A stretch of DNA of 64,000 bases, from positions 62,001-126,000 of the forward strand of contig JBAZTH010000003.1 of assembly GCA_041661965.1 (NCBI GenBank), written 5' to 3'. Below, one piece after another: positions 14,579 through 22,756 of this stretch. Below the pieces are notes generated by a model. That model ran no database searches, was not told the DNA's origin, and was given only the letters and a program-made list of their open reading frames with translations. The number at the start of each line of letters is the position of its first letter. Position 1 is the stretch's first letter. This DNA is from Candidatus Margulisiibacteriota bacterium (GTDB lineage Bacteria; Margulisbacteria; WOR-1; O2-12-FULL-45-9; XYB2-FULL-48-7). The position numbers were made by a program, and so were the translations under genes.

Positions 14579-15523
14579 ATGAAGGTCTTACAGCTCGGGG
14601 AATTCGGCCTGATCGACCATCTCACAAAACACCTCTCAAAAGGGAAGGCGGTTGTCGGGATTGGCGATGACGCGGCCGTCCTGAAAATGACAAATGACAA
14701 ATGTCAAATGTCAAATAAAGGAAAATATTTATTAATTACGACCGACGCGTTGGTCGAAAACGTTCACTTCACCATCAAAAACACCTCTTTTGTTGATCTC
14801 GGTTATAAAGCGCTGGCCGCTAATGTTTCCGATATTGCCGCGATGGGCGGGACACCAACCGCCGCCGTGATCACTTTGGCCTTGCCCGCCGGGTTGGCGG
14901 TCGAAAAGCTCGATGCCTTTTACCGGGGGCTGAACCGGCTGGCTAAAAAGCTCAAGATCGACCTCGTCGGCGGCGACACTGTCGCTTCGCCCAAAGCGCT
15001 GATGATCTCGATCACTCTTCTCGGCGAGGTCTCACCGAAAAACCTCCTGCTGCGTTCCACCGCCAAAGTCGGCGACCTGATCTGCGTCACCGGGACTTTT
15101 GGTCTCCCCGCCGCCCGTCATTATTCGGCCAGTGTTTTGCCTCCCATCCGGCTGAAAGAGGCGGCCGCGCTTGCGGCACAGCGGCTGGCTTCGGCCATGA
15201 TCGACAGCTCCGACGGTTTGGTCCGGTCAGTCGTGGAACTGGCCAAAGCGAGCCAGGTTGGCGCCCGTCTTTGGGAAGAAAGAATCCCGATCGCGCCGGG
15301 GGCGACCCTGGACCAAGCCCTTTATGGCGGGGAAGAATATGAACTGGTTTTTACGGTGCCGAAAAATAAGGTCCGGGACCTGGCCGGAAAAAGAAAACTA
15401 AAAAAGATCGACCAGATCTCGATCGTCGGGGAGATCGTTCCCCTGGGCGAACAAGTTAAGCTGATCGATAACCGTGGTAAAATAAAGGAGCCTAAAACGA
15501 AAGGATTCGAACACTTCCAATGA
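14579..15523 (+). CDS. thiL: Thiamine-monophosphate kinase
   Basis: 314 aa. Phosphorylates thiamin phosphate to thiamin pyrophosphate. Family features: GEFGLIDHL start, VVGIGDDAAVL metal-binding loop, TTDALVENVHF, ALAANVSDIAAMGG, and DSSDGLVRS. A short insert MTNDKCQMSNKG after DDAAVLK is encoded by a TGACAAATG-type repeat and is absent from usual ThiL; it falls in a loop and need not abolish function. First gene of a run thiL, M20 peptidase, NUDIX, Xer with overlapping stops and starts. Confidence 0.93.
   Translation: MKVLQLGEFGLIDHLTKHLSKGKAVVGIGDDAAVLKMTNDKCQMSNKGKYLLITTDALVENVHFTIKNTSFVDLGYKALAANVSDIAAMGGTPTAAVITLALPAGLAVEKLDAFYRGLNRLAKKLKIDLVGGDTVASPKALMISITLLGEVSPKNLLLRSTAKVGDLICVTGTFGLPAARHYSASVLPPIRLKEAAALAAQRLASAMIDSSDGLVRSVVELAKASQVGARLWEERIPIAPGATLDQALYGGEEYELVFTVPKNKVRDLAGKRKLKKIDQISIVGEIVPLGEQVKLIDNRGKIKEPKTKGFEHFQ
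14684..14720 (+). repeat. Short TGACAAATG repeat, in-frame copy inside thiL
   Basis: Built of AAATGACA and AAATGTCA units. Nearly the same 37 bases (two differences) occur in the gap at 54574-54610, 40 kb away. Confidence 0.8.
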
Positions 15524-16632
15524 TCAATCAACAGCGTTTAGTCAAAACTTTCAAGCAACTGGTCAAGATCGACAGTCTCTCTCTCCAGGAAGCGGTCATC
15601 ATGCGCCACTTGAAAAAAGAGCTGGCCGCGCTCGGTTATCGTTCCACTTTTGTCGGCCGTCCGGATAAAGGGGAGGTCGGCAGTTTGAGCGTCCTGATCC
15701 CCGCCTATAAAAGTAAAGGGCCCCGGTTGATGCTCAACGCCCATGTCGATACGGTCGTTCCCGGCAAGGGGATCAAGCCGCTCGAAAAAGGGGGCTACAT
15801 CACTTCTGACGGGACGACGATCCTCGGCGCCGATAATAAAGCCGGGGTTGCGGTCATTCTGGAGCTCCTCCGGGTTTTAAAAGAAAAAAAATTACCTCAT
15901 CCGCCGCTGCAGGTCCTTTTTACCGTAGCGGAAGAGATCGGACTGGTCGGAGCGGCCGCTCTGCCGCGCGCGGCCCTGAAAGCCGACTACGCTCTGGTCC
16001 TGGACGGCGGCGACATCGAGAAGATCGTTCATTTTGCTCCTAACCAATATAATATCGTGGCCAGAGTTTACGGCCAGGCGGCCCACGCCGGGATCCATCC
16101 GGAAGAAGGGATCAGCGCCATTAAGGCGGCCAGCGCCGCGATCGTCAAGATGAAGTTGGGGCGGATCGACTATGAGACGACCGCCAATATCGGGATCATC
16201 CGGGGCGGTCGGGCGACCAATATTATTCCCGATGAAGTCGAGATCAGGGGGGAAGCTAGGAGCCACAAATTGGCCAAGGTCAAGAAGCAGATCGCCCAAA
16301 TGGAAAAAGCCTTGATGACGGAATGCCGCAAACACGGTGCCGTCTGTAAGATCAAGTTTGCCCGGATCTACGAAGCGTTCAACGTCAGTGAAGAGAGCCC
16401 GCTGATGGAAGCGGCGGTCGACGGGATGAAAGCGGCCGGCGTGCGGCCGGAGATCACTGGGACCGGCGGCGGGTCGGATGCGAATGTTTTTAACGCTTGG
16501 GGAATCCCGTCAATAATCATGGGGGTTGGGGCGGACAATGTCCACACGACCAAAGAGCGGATCGCGGTCCGCGACCTGGTCCGGGGGGCGACAGTTATTC
16601 TCAATGTTATAAAGGAGTTTAACTATGAGTAA
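15520..16632 (+). CDS. M20 family metallopeptidase, peptidase T-like
   Basis: 370 aa. Zinc aminotripeptidase/dipeptidase-like hydrolase. The metal and catalytic motifs are LNAHVDTV, LGADNKAGVAV, and AEEIGLVGA; the dimerisation domain lies in the middle (FAPNQYNIVARVYGQAAHAG), and GTGGGSDANVF and GVGADNVHTTKER are near the end. This pattern matches the PepT-like (TIGR01883 type) branch. It starts within the thiL stop (ATGA), so coupled. Substrate is inferred only from family. Confidence 0.88.
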   Translation: MINQQRLVKTFKQLVKIDSLSLQEAVIMRHLKKELAALGYRSTFVGRPDKGEVGSLSVLIPAYKSKGPRLMLNAHVDTVVPGKGIKPLEKGGYITSDGTTILGADNKAGVAVILELLRVLKEKKLPHPPLQVLFTVAEEIGLVGAAALPRAALKADYALVLDGGDIEKIVHFAPNQYNIVARVYGQAAHAGIHPEEGISAIKAASAAIVKMKLGRIDYETTANIGIIRGGRATNIIPDEVEIRGEARSHKLAKVKKQIAQMEKALMTECRKHGAVCKIKFARIYEAFNVSEESPLMEAAVDGMKAAGVRPEITGTGGGSDANVFNAWGIPSIIMGVGADNVHTTKERIAVRDLVRGATVILNVIKEFNYE

Positions 16633-17173
16633 TTTAGAGGAACAGCTCCTCTCTTCCCGTCCGGCTTTTGACGGCCGATTGCTTAAGCTTCGGGTCGACA
16701 CTGTTAAGTTGCCGTCCGGCAAAGAAGCGACCCGTGAAGTAGTGGAACATCCGGGAGCGGTGGCGATCATTGCCGTAACCGACGATCAGGAGCTGGTCCT
16801 GGTCCGCCAGTACCGGCGGGCGGCCGGTTCCATTCTGTTGGAAGTTCCGGCTGGGACGCTGGCCAAAGGGGAACCGCCGGCGGAAGCGGCGGTCCGGGAA
16901 TTGGAAGAAGAGACCGGCTACCGGGCGAAGAAAGTAAAAAAAGTTTTCTCCGGTTTTGTCGCCCCCGGTTATTCAACGGAAATGATCCACTTTTATCTGG
17001 CGGAGGAGATGACCCTTCTTCACCCTCATACTGAAGAGGACGAATTTATCGAAGTCGATCTGGTCGACCTGGAAACTTGTCTCGACCTGGTCAAACGGGG
17101 GGAGATCAAGGATAACAAGACGATCATTGGCATTATGATCGCCGACCTGGCGAGCCGGGGAGAGTTGGCTTGA
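16625..17173 (+). CDS. NUDIX hydrolase, ADP-ribose pyrophosphatase-like
   Basis: 182 aa. The Nudix box starts at GTLAKGEPPAEAAVREL and continues EEETGY, matching GX5EX7REUXEEXGU. PGAVAIIAV and VRQYRRAAG upstream are typical of NudF-type ADP-ribose pyrophosphatases. The ATG has AAAGGAG and overlaps the previous gene by eight bases; the stop overlaps the TTG start of the Xer gene. Confidence 0.9.
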   Translation: MSNLEEQLLSSRPAFDGRLLKLRVDTVKLPSGKEATREVVEHPGAVAIIAVTDDQELVLVRQYRRAAGSILLEVPAGTLAKGEPPAEAAVRELEEETGYRAKKVKKVFSGFVAPGYSTEMIHFYLAEEMTLLHPHTEEDEFIEVDLVDLETCLDLVKRGEIKDNKTIIGIMIADLASRGELA

Positions 17174-18042
17174 ACGAATTTACCCAGGACTTCTTAAGCT
17201 TTATCCAGGTGGAGCGGGGCTACTCCCTTAATACCGTGGCCTCGTATCGGCTTGACCTCGAACAATTTGCCGCTTTTGCCGGAGAAGGTTTCCCCAAGAT
17301 CGAGCGGGAAGTGGTCCAGGCCTATCTCCAGCATTTAAGCGAAAAGGTCTTTTCGCGGACCTCGATCGAGCGGAAACTTGCTTCCCTCAAATCTTTTTAT
17401 CATTATCTGGTCGGCGAGGGGACGGTGGAGGTCGACCCGACTTCCGATTTCAAGCTGCCGAAAAAAGCCAAGCGCCTGCCGAAAGCCTTGAGCATCGGCG
17501 ATACGGTGAAGCTGATCACTTCGCCGCGGGGGAACGATCCCTGGGCCCTGCGCGACTCGGCGATACTGGAACTCCTTTACGCTACCGGGATGCGGGCGTC
17601 GGAGCTGACGGCTCTTAACCTGGACGATATCAATCTGGAGGTCTCCTTTATCCGCTGTTTTGGTAAAGGGTCGAAGGAACGGGTCGTCCCGGTCGGCAAA
17701 GCGGCCATAAGAGCGATCAAAGATTATTTAGAAAAAGGGCGGCCCAATTTCCCGCAAAAGGACAAGGCCGCTTTTCTGCTCGATAAAAACGGCGAGCGCC
17801 TGACCAGGCAAGGGTTGTGGCTGATCATTAAAAAACACGTGAAAAAGCAGGGGTTGCGCGAGAAGACTTCGCCGCATACTTTGCGCCATTCCTTTGCCAC
17901 CCACCTGTTGGAAAAAGGGGCCGACCTCCGCTCCGTCCAGGAGATGCTGGGCCACTCGGACATCGCGACCACCCAGATCTATACTTCCGTCTCCCGCGAA
18001 CGTTTGAAGAAAATGTACAATCAGGCCCACCCGCGGGCTTAA
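17170..18042 (+). CDS. Tyrosine recombinase XerC/XerD family
   Basis: 290 aa from a TTG that overlaps the previous stop. N-terminal SAM-like core-binding domain (residues 1-85) and C-terminal catalytic domain with all six active residues: Arg in ATGMRASEL, Lys in GKGSKERVV, HTLRHSFATHL (His and Arg), LGHSDIATTQIYT (His and nucleophilic Tyr). Length and position inside a housekeeping run fit the chromosome-dimer resolvase rather than a mobile integrase. I cannot decide between XerC and XerD. Confidence 0.92.
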   Translation: MNEFTQDFLSFIQVERGYSLNTVASYRLDLEQFAAFAGEGFPKIEREVVQAYLQHLSEKVFSRTSIERKLASLKSFYHYLVGEGTVEVDPTSDFKLPKKAKRLPKALSIGDTVKLITSPRGNDPWALRDSAILELLYATGMRASELTALNLDDINLEVSFIRCFGKGSKERVVPVGKAAIRAIKDYLEKGRPNFPQKDKAAFLLDKNGERLTRQGLWLIIKKHVKKQGLREKTSPHTLRHSFATHLLEKGADLRSVQEMLGHSDIATTQIYTSVSRERLKKMYNQAHPRA

Positions 18043-18060
18043 AAAAAAGAGGAGAAAATT

Positions 18061-18645
18061 ATGTTCGATTTAAGTTTTTTTATTATCGCGCTGCCGATCC
18101 TGCTGGTGACGATTACCATTCATGAGTTCGCTCACGCTTTCGTCGCCGATAAATTAGGGGACCCGACGCCGCGTTTAGCTGGCCGGTTGACCCTTAACCC
18201 GATCAGCCATCTCGATCCGATCGGTTTTTTGATGCTTCTCCTGGTCCGTTTCGGCTGGGCCAAGCCGGTCCCGATCAATCCCTATAATTTCCGCAACCCG
18301 AAGCAGGGGAGCCTGTTCGTCAGCCTGGCCGGACCGCTCTCCAACTTTTTCGTCGCCTGGGTTGTGGCGGTGATCTTCAAGAATGTTCCCTTGCCGAACA
18401 GTTATCTGGTTGATCTGGTCTCCTACACCATTTGGATCAACTTGTCGCTCGGGGTCTTTAACTTGATTCCGGTCCCGCCGCTCGACGGTTCGCATATTTT
18501 GGAATACTTCCTGCCTCCGCACCAGTACGAAGTCATGGTCCGGCTCCAGCAGTACAGTTTCCTGATCCTGATCGGGATCATTCTCTTCGCCATGCCGATA
18601 TTAATGACGATCATCGAGTTTCTCTACAGGCTGCTGGTGGGATGA
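18061..18645 (+). CDS. Site-2 protease family (M50) zinc metalloprotease
   Basis: 194 aa, four to five membrane helices. The zinc site HEFAH is in helix one; the third ligand is in NLIPVPPLDGSHIL near residue 145. No PDZ domain and no CBS domain, so it is the compact rhomboid-like genomic neighbour found beside xer, scpA or trpS genes in many bacteria. Shine-Dalgarno AGAGGAG. Function in intramembrane proteolysis is inferred from family; substrate unknown. Confidence 0.88.
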   Translation: MFDLSFFIIALPILLVTITIHEFAHAFVADKLGDPTPRLAGRLTLNPISHLDPIGFLMLLLVRFGWAKPVPINPYNFRNPKQGSLFVSLAGPLSNFFVAWVVAVIFKNVPLPNSYLVDLVSYTIWINLSLGVFNLIPVPPLDGSHILEYFLPPHQYEVMVRLQQYSFLILIGIILFAMPILMTIIEFLYRLLVG

Positions 18646-19805
18646 CTTCAACTGTTGCCCGCTATCTCTCCTCCCTCGAAAAATTCGGGATCAATCTCGG
18701 CCTGGAGCGGATTACCGAGCTGCTAAAATTGTTGGGCGATCCCCAGCTAAAATTGAAGGTCATTCACGTTACCGGGACCAACGGCAAAGGTTCGACCTGC
18801 GCCATGATTGCTGCGATCCTGAAAGAGGCGGGTTATTCGGTCGGCCTCTACACTTCGCCTCATCTCGTCAAACTAAACGAACGCTTCAAGATCAACGGCC
18901 GCGATATCAGTAATCCTGATCTGTCCGCCGGGGTGAAGGCCGTCCGCTTGGCGGCGGATAAACTAGCCGAAAAGCCGACCGTCTTTGAGGTTTTGACCGC
19001 CGTCGCCTTTTGGTATTTCGCCAAAAAGAAAGTCGACTACGCGGTGATCGAAGTGGGGATGGGGGGACGGCTTGACGCGACCAACGTTGTCTACCCGCTC
19101 GCCGCAGTCATCACTAATATCGAGCTGGAACATACCGCGGTCCTGGGCAAAACTTTGGCCAAGATCGCGGTGGAAAAAGCGGCCATTATTAAACCGGGGG
19201 TCCCGGTCGTGACGGCGGAAAAGAAAGAAGAGGCTTTAAGCGTTTTGCAGTACCAGGCGGAGAAAAATCAAAGCCTGCTGGTCCAGGTTGGGAGTGAAGG
19301 GGAAGGGTTCACCGCTTCTTTGATCGGGGAGCATCAAAAACTGAATGCTGCTTGCGCGGTCGCGGCGGTCCGCCTGGCCGGGATCGAGGCCGATAAAAAA
19401 GCGATCCTTGCCGGACTGAAAAAAGCGGCCTGGCCGGGCCGTTTCCAGGTGGTCAGCCGCAACCCGCTCACCATTCTCGACGGCGCCCATAATCCGGCCG
19501 GGATCCGGGCGTTGGTCGCCACCCTGCGGCGCGAATTCCCGGGGAAAAAGTTCACTTTCCTCTTCGGCGCCCAGCAGGATAAAGACGTGAAAACTATGCT
19601 CCCCTGGCTGCGGCCGCTGGCCGAAGAAATAATCGTCACCCGATCGTCACATCACCAATCCGCTCCGGTAATCTTTGGCCGGAAAGCGACCCCTCTAAAG
19701 CAGGCGCTCAAGCGGACCCATGGGGTCGATCGGGTGATCTGTGGTTCGCTTTTTTTAGTCGGGGACGCGCTTCGTTTCGGGGTTGACGCTCGGGGTGAGG
19801 AGTAG
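18642..19805 (+). CDS. folC: Folylpolyglutamate synthase / dihydrofolate synthase
   Basis: 387 aa. Adds glutamate to dihydropteroate or folates using ATP. P-loop VTGTNGKGSTCAMIAAIL, YTSPHLVKLNERFKING, GMGGRLDATNV, and ILDGAHNPAGIRAL are all family hallmarks in the right order. The ATG overlaps the M50 stop (ATGA). Somewhat shorter than E. coli FolC (about 420). Confidence 0.93.
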   Translation: MTSTVARYLSSLEKFGINLGLERITELLKLLGDPQLKLKVIHVTGTNGKGSTCAMIAAILKEAGYSVGLYTSPHLVKLNERFKINGRDISNPDLSAGVKAVRLAADKLAEKPTVFEVLTAVAFWYFAKKKVDYAVIEVGMGGRLDATNVVYPLAAVITNIELEHTAVLGKTLAKIAVEKAAIIKPGVPVVTAEKKEEALSVLQYQAEKNQSLLVQVGSEGEGFTASLIGEHQKLNAACAVAAVRLAGIEADKKAILAGLKKAAWPGRFQVVSRNPLTILDGAHNPAGIRALVATLRREFPGKKFTFLFGAQQDKDVKTMLPWLRPLAEEIIVTRSSHHQSAPVIFGRKATPLKQALKRTHGVDRVICGSLFLVGDALRFGVDARGEE

Positions 19806-19821
19806 TAGAATAAGTCCGGCC

Positions 19822-20409
19822 ATGGAATATCAAAATTTTCCAGAAAAAAATCCCGGTGATCGTCCCGAAGAAGGGCCCAGCGTAGAACTGCCGAAACAAA
19901 ACCGTTTTTCCTGGGTCAGAAACTTTTTTGTTTTTATCGTTCTGGCGGTCGTGATCGCCGGCAGTTTTATGATCAGCTTCCAGCTCGGCAAAAAAGTTCT
20001 TTTTTCCGTCAAGAAACAACCGTTTATGGAGAGGGACGCCGGTCGGCTTGAGCCGCCGCCGTCTTATGAAGCGCTTCGCAAACTGGAAAAAGCGCTCCGG
20101 GCCGAAAGTAAAAAAATAGCCCCCAAAAAGAGCGTTCGAAAAGCGGCTCCCGCCAGACGATACCAGCGGACGCCGGCGGCCAAAAAGACCGGCAGTTATT
20201 ATAAAGTGCAGGTGGGCCCGTTCGCGACCCTCTCTGAAGCCAAGTATCATTTGTCGCTGATCCGGGCCAGAGGAATTGACGCTTTCCTGAAAAAATATGG
20301 CGCGACCTGGAAAATCCAGGCCGGCGCTTATAAGAGCCTTAAAATGGCCAAGCAGCAGCAGAAAGCCTTGCTGGGCAAAGAATTTAAATCGAAGATTATC
20401 ATCGAATAG
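19822..20409 (+). CDS. Membrane-anchored SPOR-domain protein
   Basis: 195 aa from the ATG at 19822. Short cytoplasmic part, one membrane helix (FFVFIVLAVVIAGSFMISF, about residues 35-55), a charged Lys/Ala/Pro linker, and a C-terminal SPOR repeat (YYKVQVGPFATLSEAKYHL and WKIQAGAYKSLKMA). SPOR domains bind denuded septal glycan, so a role in division or wall remodelling is likely; the following mre genes agree with that. Confidence 0.88.
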   Translation: MEYQNFPEKNPGDRPEEGPSVELPKQNRFSWVRNFFVFIVLAVVIAGSFMISFQLGKKVLFSVKKQPFMERDAGRLEPPPSYEALRKLEKALRAESKKIAPKKSVRKAAPARRYQRTPAAKKTGSYYKVQVGPFATLSEAKYHLSLIRARGIDAFLKKYGATWKIQAGAYKSLKMAKQQQKALLGKEFKSKIIIE

Positions 20410-20425
20410 CCTTTAAGGAGGAAGC

Positions 20426-21469
20426 ATGTCGGTATACGATATGGTGTTTGGTAAGTTTTCACGTGATTTAGGGATCGACTTGGGGACGGCTACGACTCTG
20501 GTTTTTGCCCGCGGTGAAGGGATCATCCTCTGTGAACCGTCGGTCGTCGCGATCAACAAAGACAACAACAAGCCGCTGGCTTTCGGTAACGAAGCCAAAG
20601 GAATGCTGGGCCGCACGCCGGCCAACATTGTCGCCGTCCGCCCGATGCGGGACGGGGTCATTGCCGATTTCGAGATCACCGAAATGATGCTCCGTCATTT
20701 TATCAACAAGAGCCACCAGCGTTCCGCCTTTGTCAGGCCGCGGATCGTGGTCGGCGTTCCGTCCGGGATCACCGGAGTCGAGAAGCGGGCGGTCCTTGAT
20801 GCCGCGATGCACGCCGGCGCCCGCGAAGCTTACCTTGTTGAAGAACCGATGGCGGCCGCGATCGGCGCCAATCTCCCTGTCTCGGAAGCGCAGGGGAGCA
20901 TGATCGTCGATATCGGCGGCGGTACGACCGAAGTGGCCGTTCTCGCCCTTGGCGGGATCGTCGTTTCCAAATCGATCCGGGTCGCCGGCGACGAAATGGA
21001 CGAAGCGATCGTTTCTCATTGCCGCAAGAACTACAATCTCCTGATCGGGGAGCGGACCGCGGAACAGATCAAGATCGACATCGGTTCGGCCTACCCGCTG
21101 CCGGAAGAAAAGACGATCGAAGTTCGGGGGCGCGATCTGGTGACCGGCCTGCCGAAGACCCTGACCCTCACTTCATCGGAGATCCGCGACGCCCTGGCGG
21201 AGCCGGTTTCGATGGTCGTCGATGCCGTCCGCATGACCCTGGAAAAAACCCCGCCGGAACTCTCGGCCGATATTATGGACCGGGGGATCGTCATGGCTGG
21301 GGGTGGATCGTTATTGAGGGGGCTGGATAAGTACCTGGCGCAGGAAACGGAAATGCCGGTTTATGTCGTCGACGATCCGATCTCCTGCGTCGCTTACGGG
21401 ACCGGGAAGATCCTGGAGGAAATTGACACCCTGAAGAAGGTCCTGATCATGCCCAAGAGCAATCAGTGA
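20426..21469 (+). CDS. mreB: Rod-shape-determining protein MreB
   Basis: 347 aa actin homologue that guides elongation-phase wall synthesis. GIDLGTATTLVFARGEGI (phosphate 1), DIGGGTTEVAVLALGG (phosphate 2), GVPSGITGVEKRAV and MAGGGSLLRGLDKYL (adenosine) are all in place. An amphipathic N-terminus precedes them. Strong Shine-Dalgarno AAGGAGG. Heads mreB-mreC-mreD-mrdA, the standard elongasome operon; rodA is not in the window. Confidence 0.97.
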   Translation: MSVYDMVFGKFSRDLGIDLGTATTLVFARGEGIILCEPSVVAINKDNNKPLAFGNEAKGMLGRTPANIVAVRPMRDGVIADFEITEMMLRHFINKSHQRSAFVRPRIVVGVPSGITGVEKRAVLDAAMHAGAREAYLVEEPMAAAIGANLPVSEAQGSMIVDIGGGTTEVAVLALGGIVVSKSIRVAGDEMDEAIVSHCRKNYNLLIGERTAEQIKIDIGSAYPLPEEKTIEVRGRDLVTGLPKTLTLTSSEIRDALAEPVSMVVDAVRMTLEKTPPELSADIMDRGIVMAGGGSLLRGLDKYLAQETEMPVYVVDDPISCVAYGTGKILEEIDTLKKVLIMPKSNQ

Positions 21470-22281
21470 AGCCATACCGCGGAGCAAGAAGAAAAAATTC
21501 TTATCGTCCAGCCGTATTTATCGTTCTGCTGGCGCTCCTCCTGTCCTATTTCACCATAAACAATTCCTTCGGGATCCGGTACGTGTTTACTTCGATCTTT
21601 TACCCGATCCAGTATTCGGTCCAATATGTCGTTAAAGGGACTTTGAGCGTCCCGGCCAATCTTATGGCCCTGCGTAATCTTTCCAAGGAAAACAAGGAAC
21701 TAAAGACCCGGCTGCTTACTTCCATTTCCAAGTTGGCTTTATTCGAAGAGCTGGTCAACGAGAATGTCCGTCTCCGACAAGCCCTTGATTTCCAGGGGAC
21801 CAATCGCTACCGCTTCAAGCTCGGAGTCGCCCAGGTGATCGCCCGGGGAGCTTCGCCTTACACTTCGCTGATGGAGGTCAATCAGGGGGTGTTATCCGGG
21901 GTCCGGGTCGACATGACGGCGATTGTTGAGTCCGGCCTGGTTGGACGGGTGGTCGAAGTTTCGCTGTTTAGTTCCAAGGTCCTCCTGATCACCGATCTTA
22001 AGAGCTCGGTGGCGGCGGTCGACCAGCAGAACCGGGAATTCGGCGTGGTGGAAGGGTTTGCCAGCCAGCATTCGCTCTCCATGAAATATGTCAGTTCGGT
22101 CGGCGAGATCGCGGTGGGGGACAAGATCGTGACCTCGCCCGCTTCCAAGATCTTTCCGCCCGGCATCCCGATCGGGACGGTCGCCCAGGTTAAAAAGCGC
22201 GATTCCGATCTTTTTTACGACGTCAAAGTTAAGCCGGCGGTCAATTTTTCCAAGCTCGAAGAAGTATTCCTGATCTACTAA
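21466..22281 (+). CDS. mreC: Rod-shape-determining protein MreC
   Basis: 271 aa from a GTG overlapping the mreB stop (GTGA). One N-terminal membrane helix (PAVFIVLLALLLSYF), a coiled coil around residues 60-100, and the periplasmic two-barrel domain with VARGASPYTSLMEVNQG and the family's late segment DKIVTSPASKIFPPGIPIG. Links MreB to PBP2 in the periplasm. Confidence 0.95.
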   Translation: MKPYRGARRKNSYRPAVFIVLLALLLSYFTINNSFGIRYVFTSIFYPIQYSVQYVVKGTLSVPANLMALRNLSKENKELKTRLLTSISKLALFEELVNENVRLRQALDFQGTNRYRFKLGVAQVIARGASPYTSLMEVNQGVLSGVRVDMTAIVESGLVGRVVEVSLFSSKVLLITDLKSSVAAVDQQNREFGVVEGFASQHSLSMKYVSSVGEIAVGDKIVTSPASKIFPPGIPIGTVAQVKKRDSDLFYDVKVKPAVNFSKLEEVFLIY

Positions 22282-22285
22282 ACAT

Positions 22286-22756
22286 ATGCGGACATTCAAA
22301 CTGATAATTTTTCTCTTAGCGCTCCTGCTTATTCAAACGGTCTTGCTGCCGTTCGTAACTTTCTTTGGCGCGATGCCCGACCTCTTTCTGGTTGCGGTGG
22401 TGATCTACGCGGTCCTCTCGGAGCGGGGAACGTCCACTATCTTCGCGGCGGGGGCCGGCCTGCTCCAGGATCTTTTCTCGGCCGGGTTTTACGTCAACAC
22501 CCTGGCCAAGGTCGCGATCAGCGTCCTGGTCGGCGGGATCGGCGACGAGGTGGTCGGCGACGCCCGTTCGTTCTCGGCGAGCATGGTGGCGATCATCACC
22601 CCGCTTTATCTGATCGTTGAAGGGGTGATCATTTATTTGGGCGGCCATCATTTTTCAATCTTTTATTATCTGCTGGAGATCTTGCTGACCATCCTCTATA
22701 ATCTGGCTTTTGTTCCGGTCGTCTATTTCTTACTGCAGAAGGCGACCAGTGAATAA
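22286..22756 (+). CDS. mreD: Rod-shape-determining protein MreD
   Basis: 156 aa, five predicted membrane helices, starts four bases after mreC. LLLIQTVLLPFVTFFGAMPDLFL and GLLQDLFSAGFYVNTLAK are typical MreD features. Overlaps the GTG of the PBP2 gene at its stop. Confidence 0.92.
   Translation: MRTFKLIIFLLALLLIQTVLLPFVTFFGAMPDLFLVAVVIYAVLSERGTSTIFAAGAGLLQDLFSAGFYVNTLAKVAISVLVGGIGDEVVGDARSFSASMVAIITPLYLIVEGVIIYLGGHHFSIFYYLLEILLTILYNLAFVPVVYFLLQKATSE

Noticed and set aside
17170..18042. Xer-family recombinase as the integrase of the leuC or thiC insertions
   Set aside because: It stands in a conserved housekeeping run with overlapping genes and has the length and motifs of the chromosome-dimer resolvase; no att-like repeats beside it.
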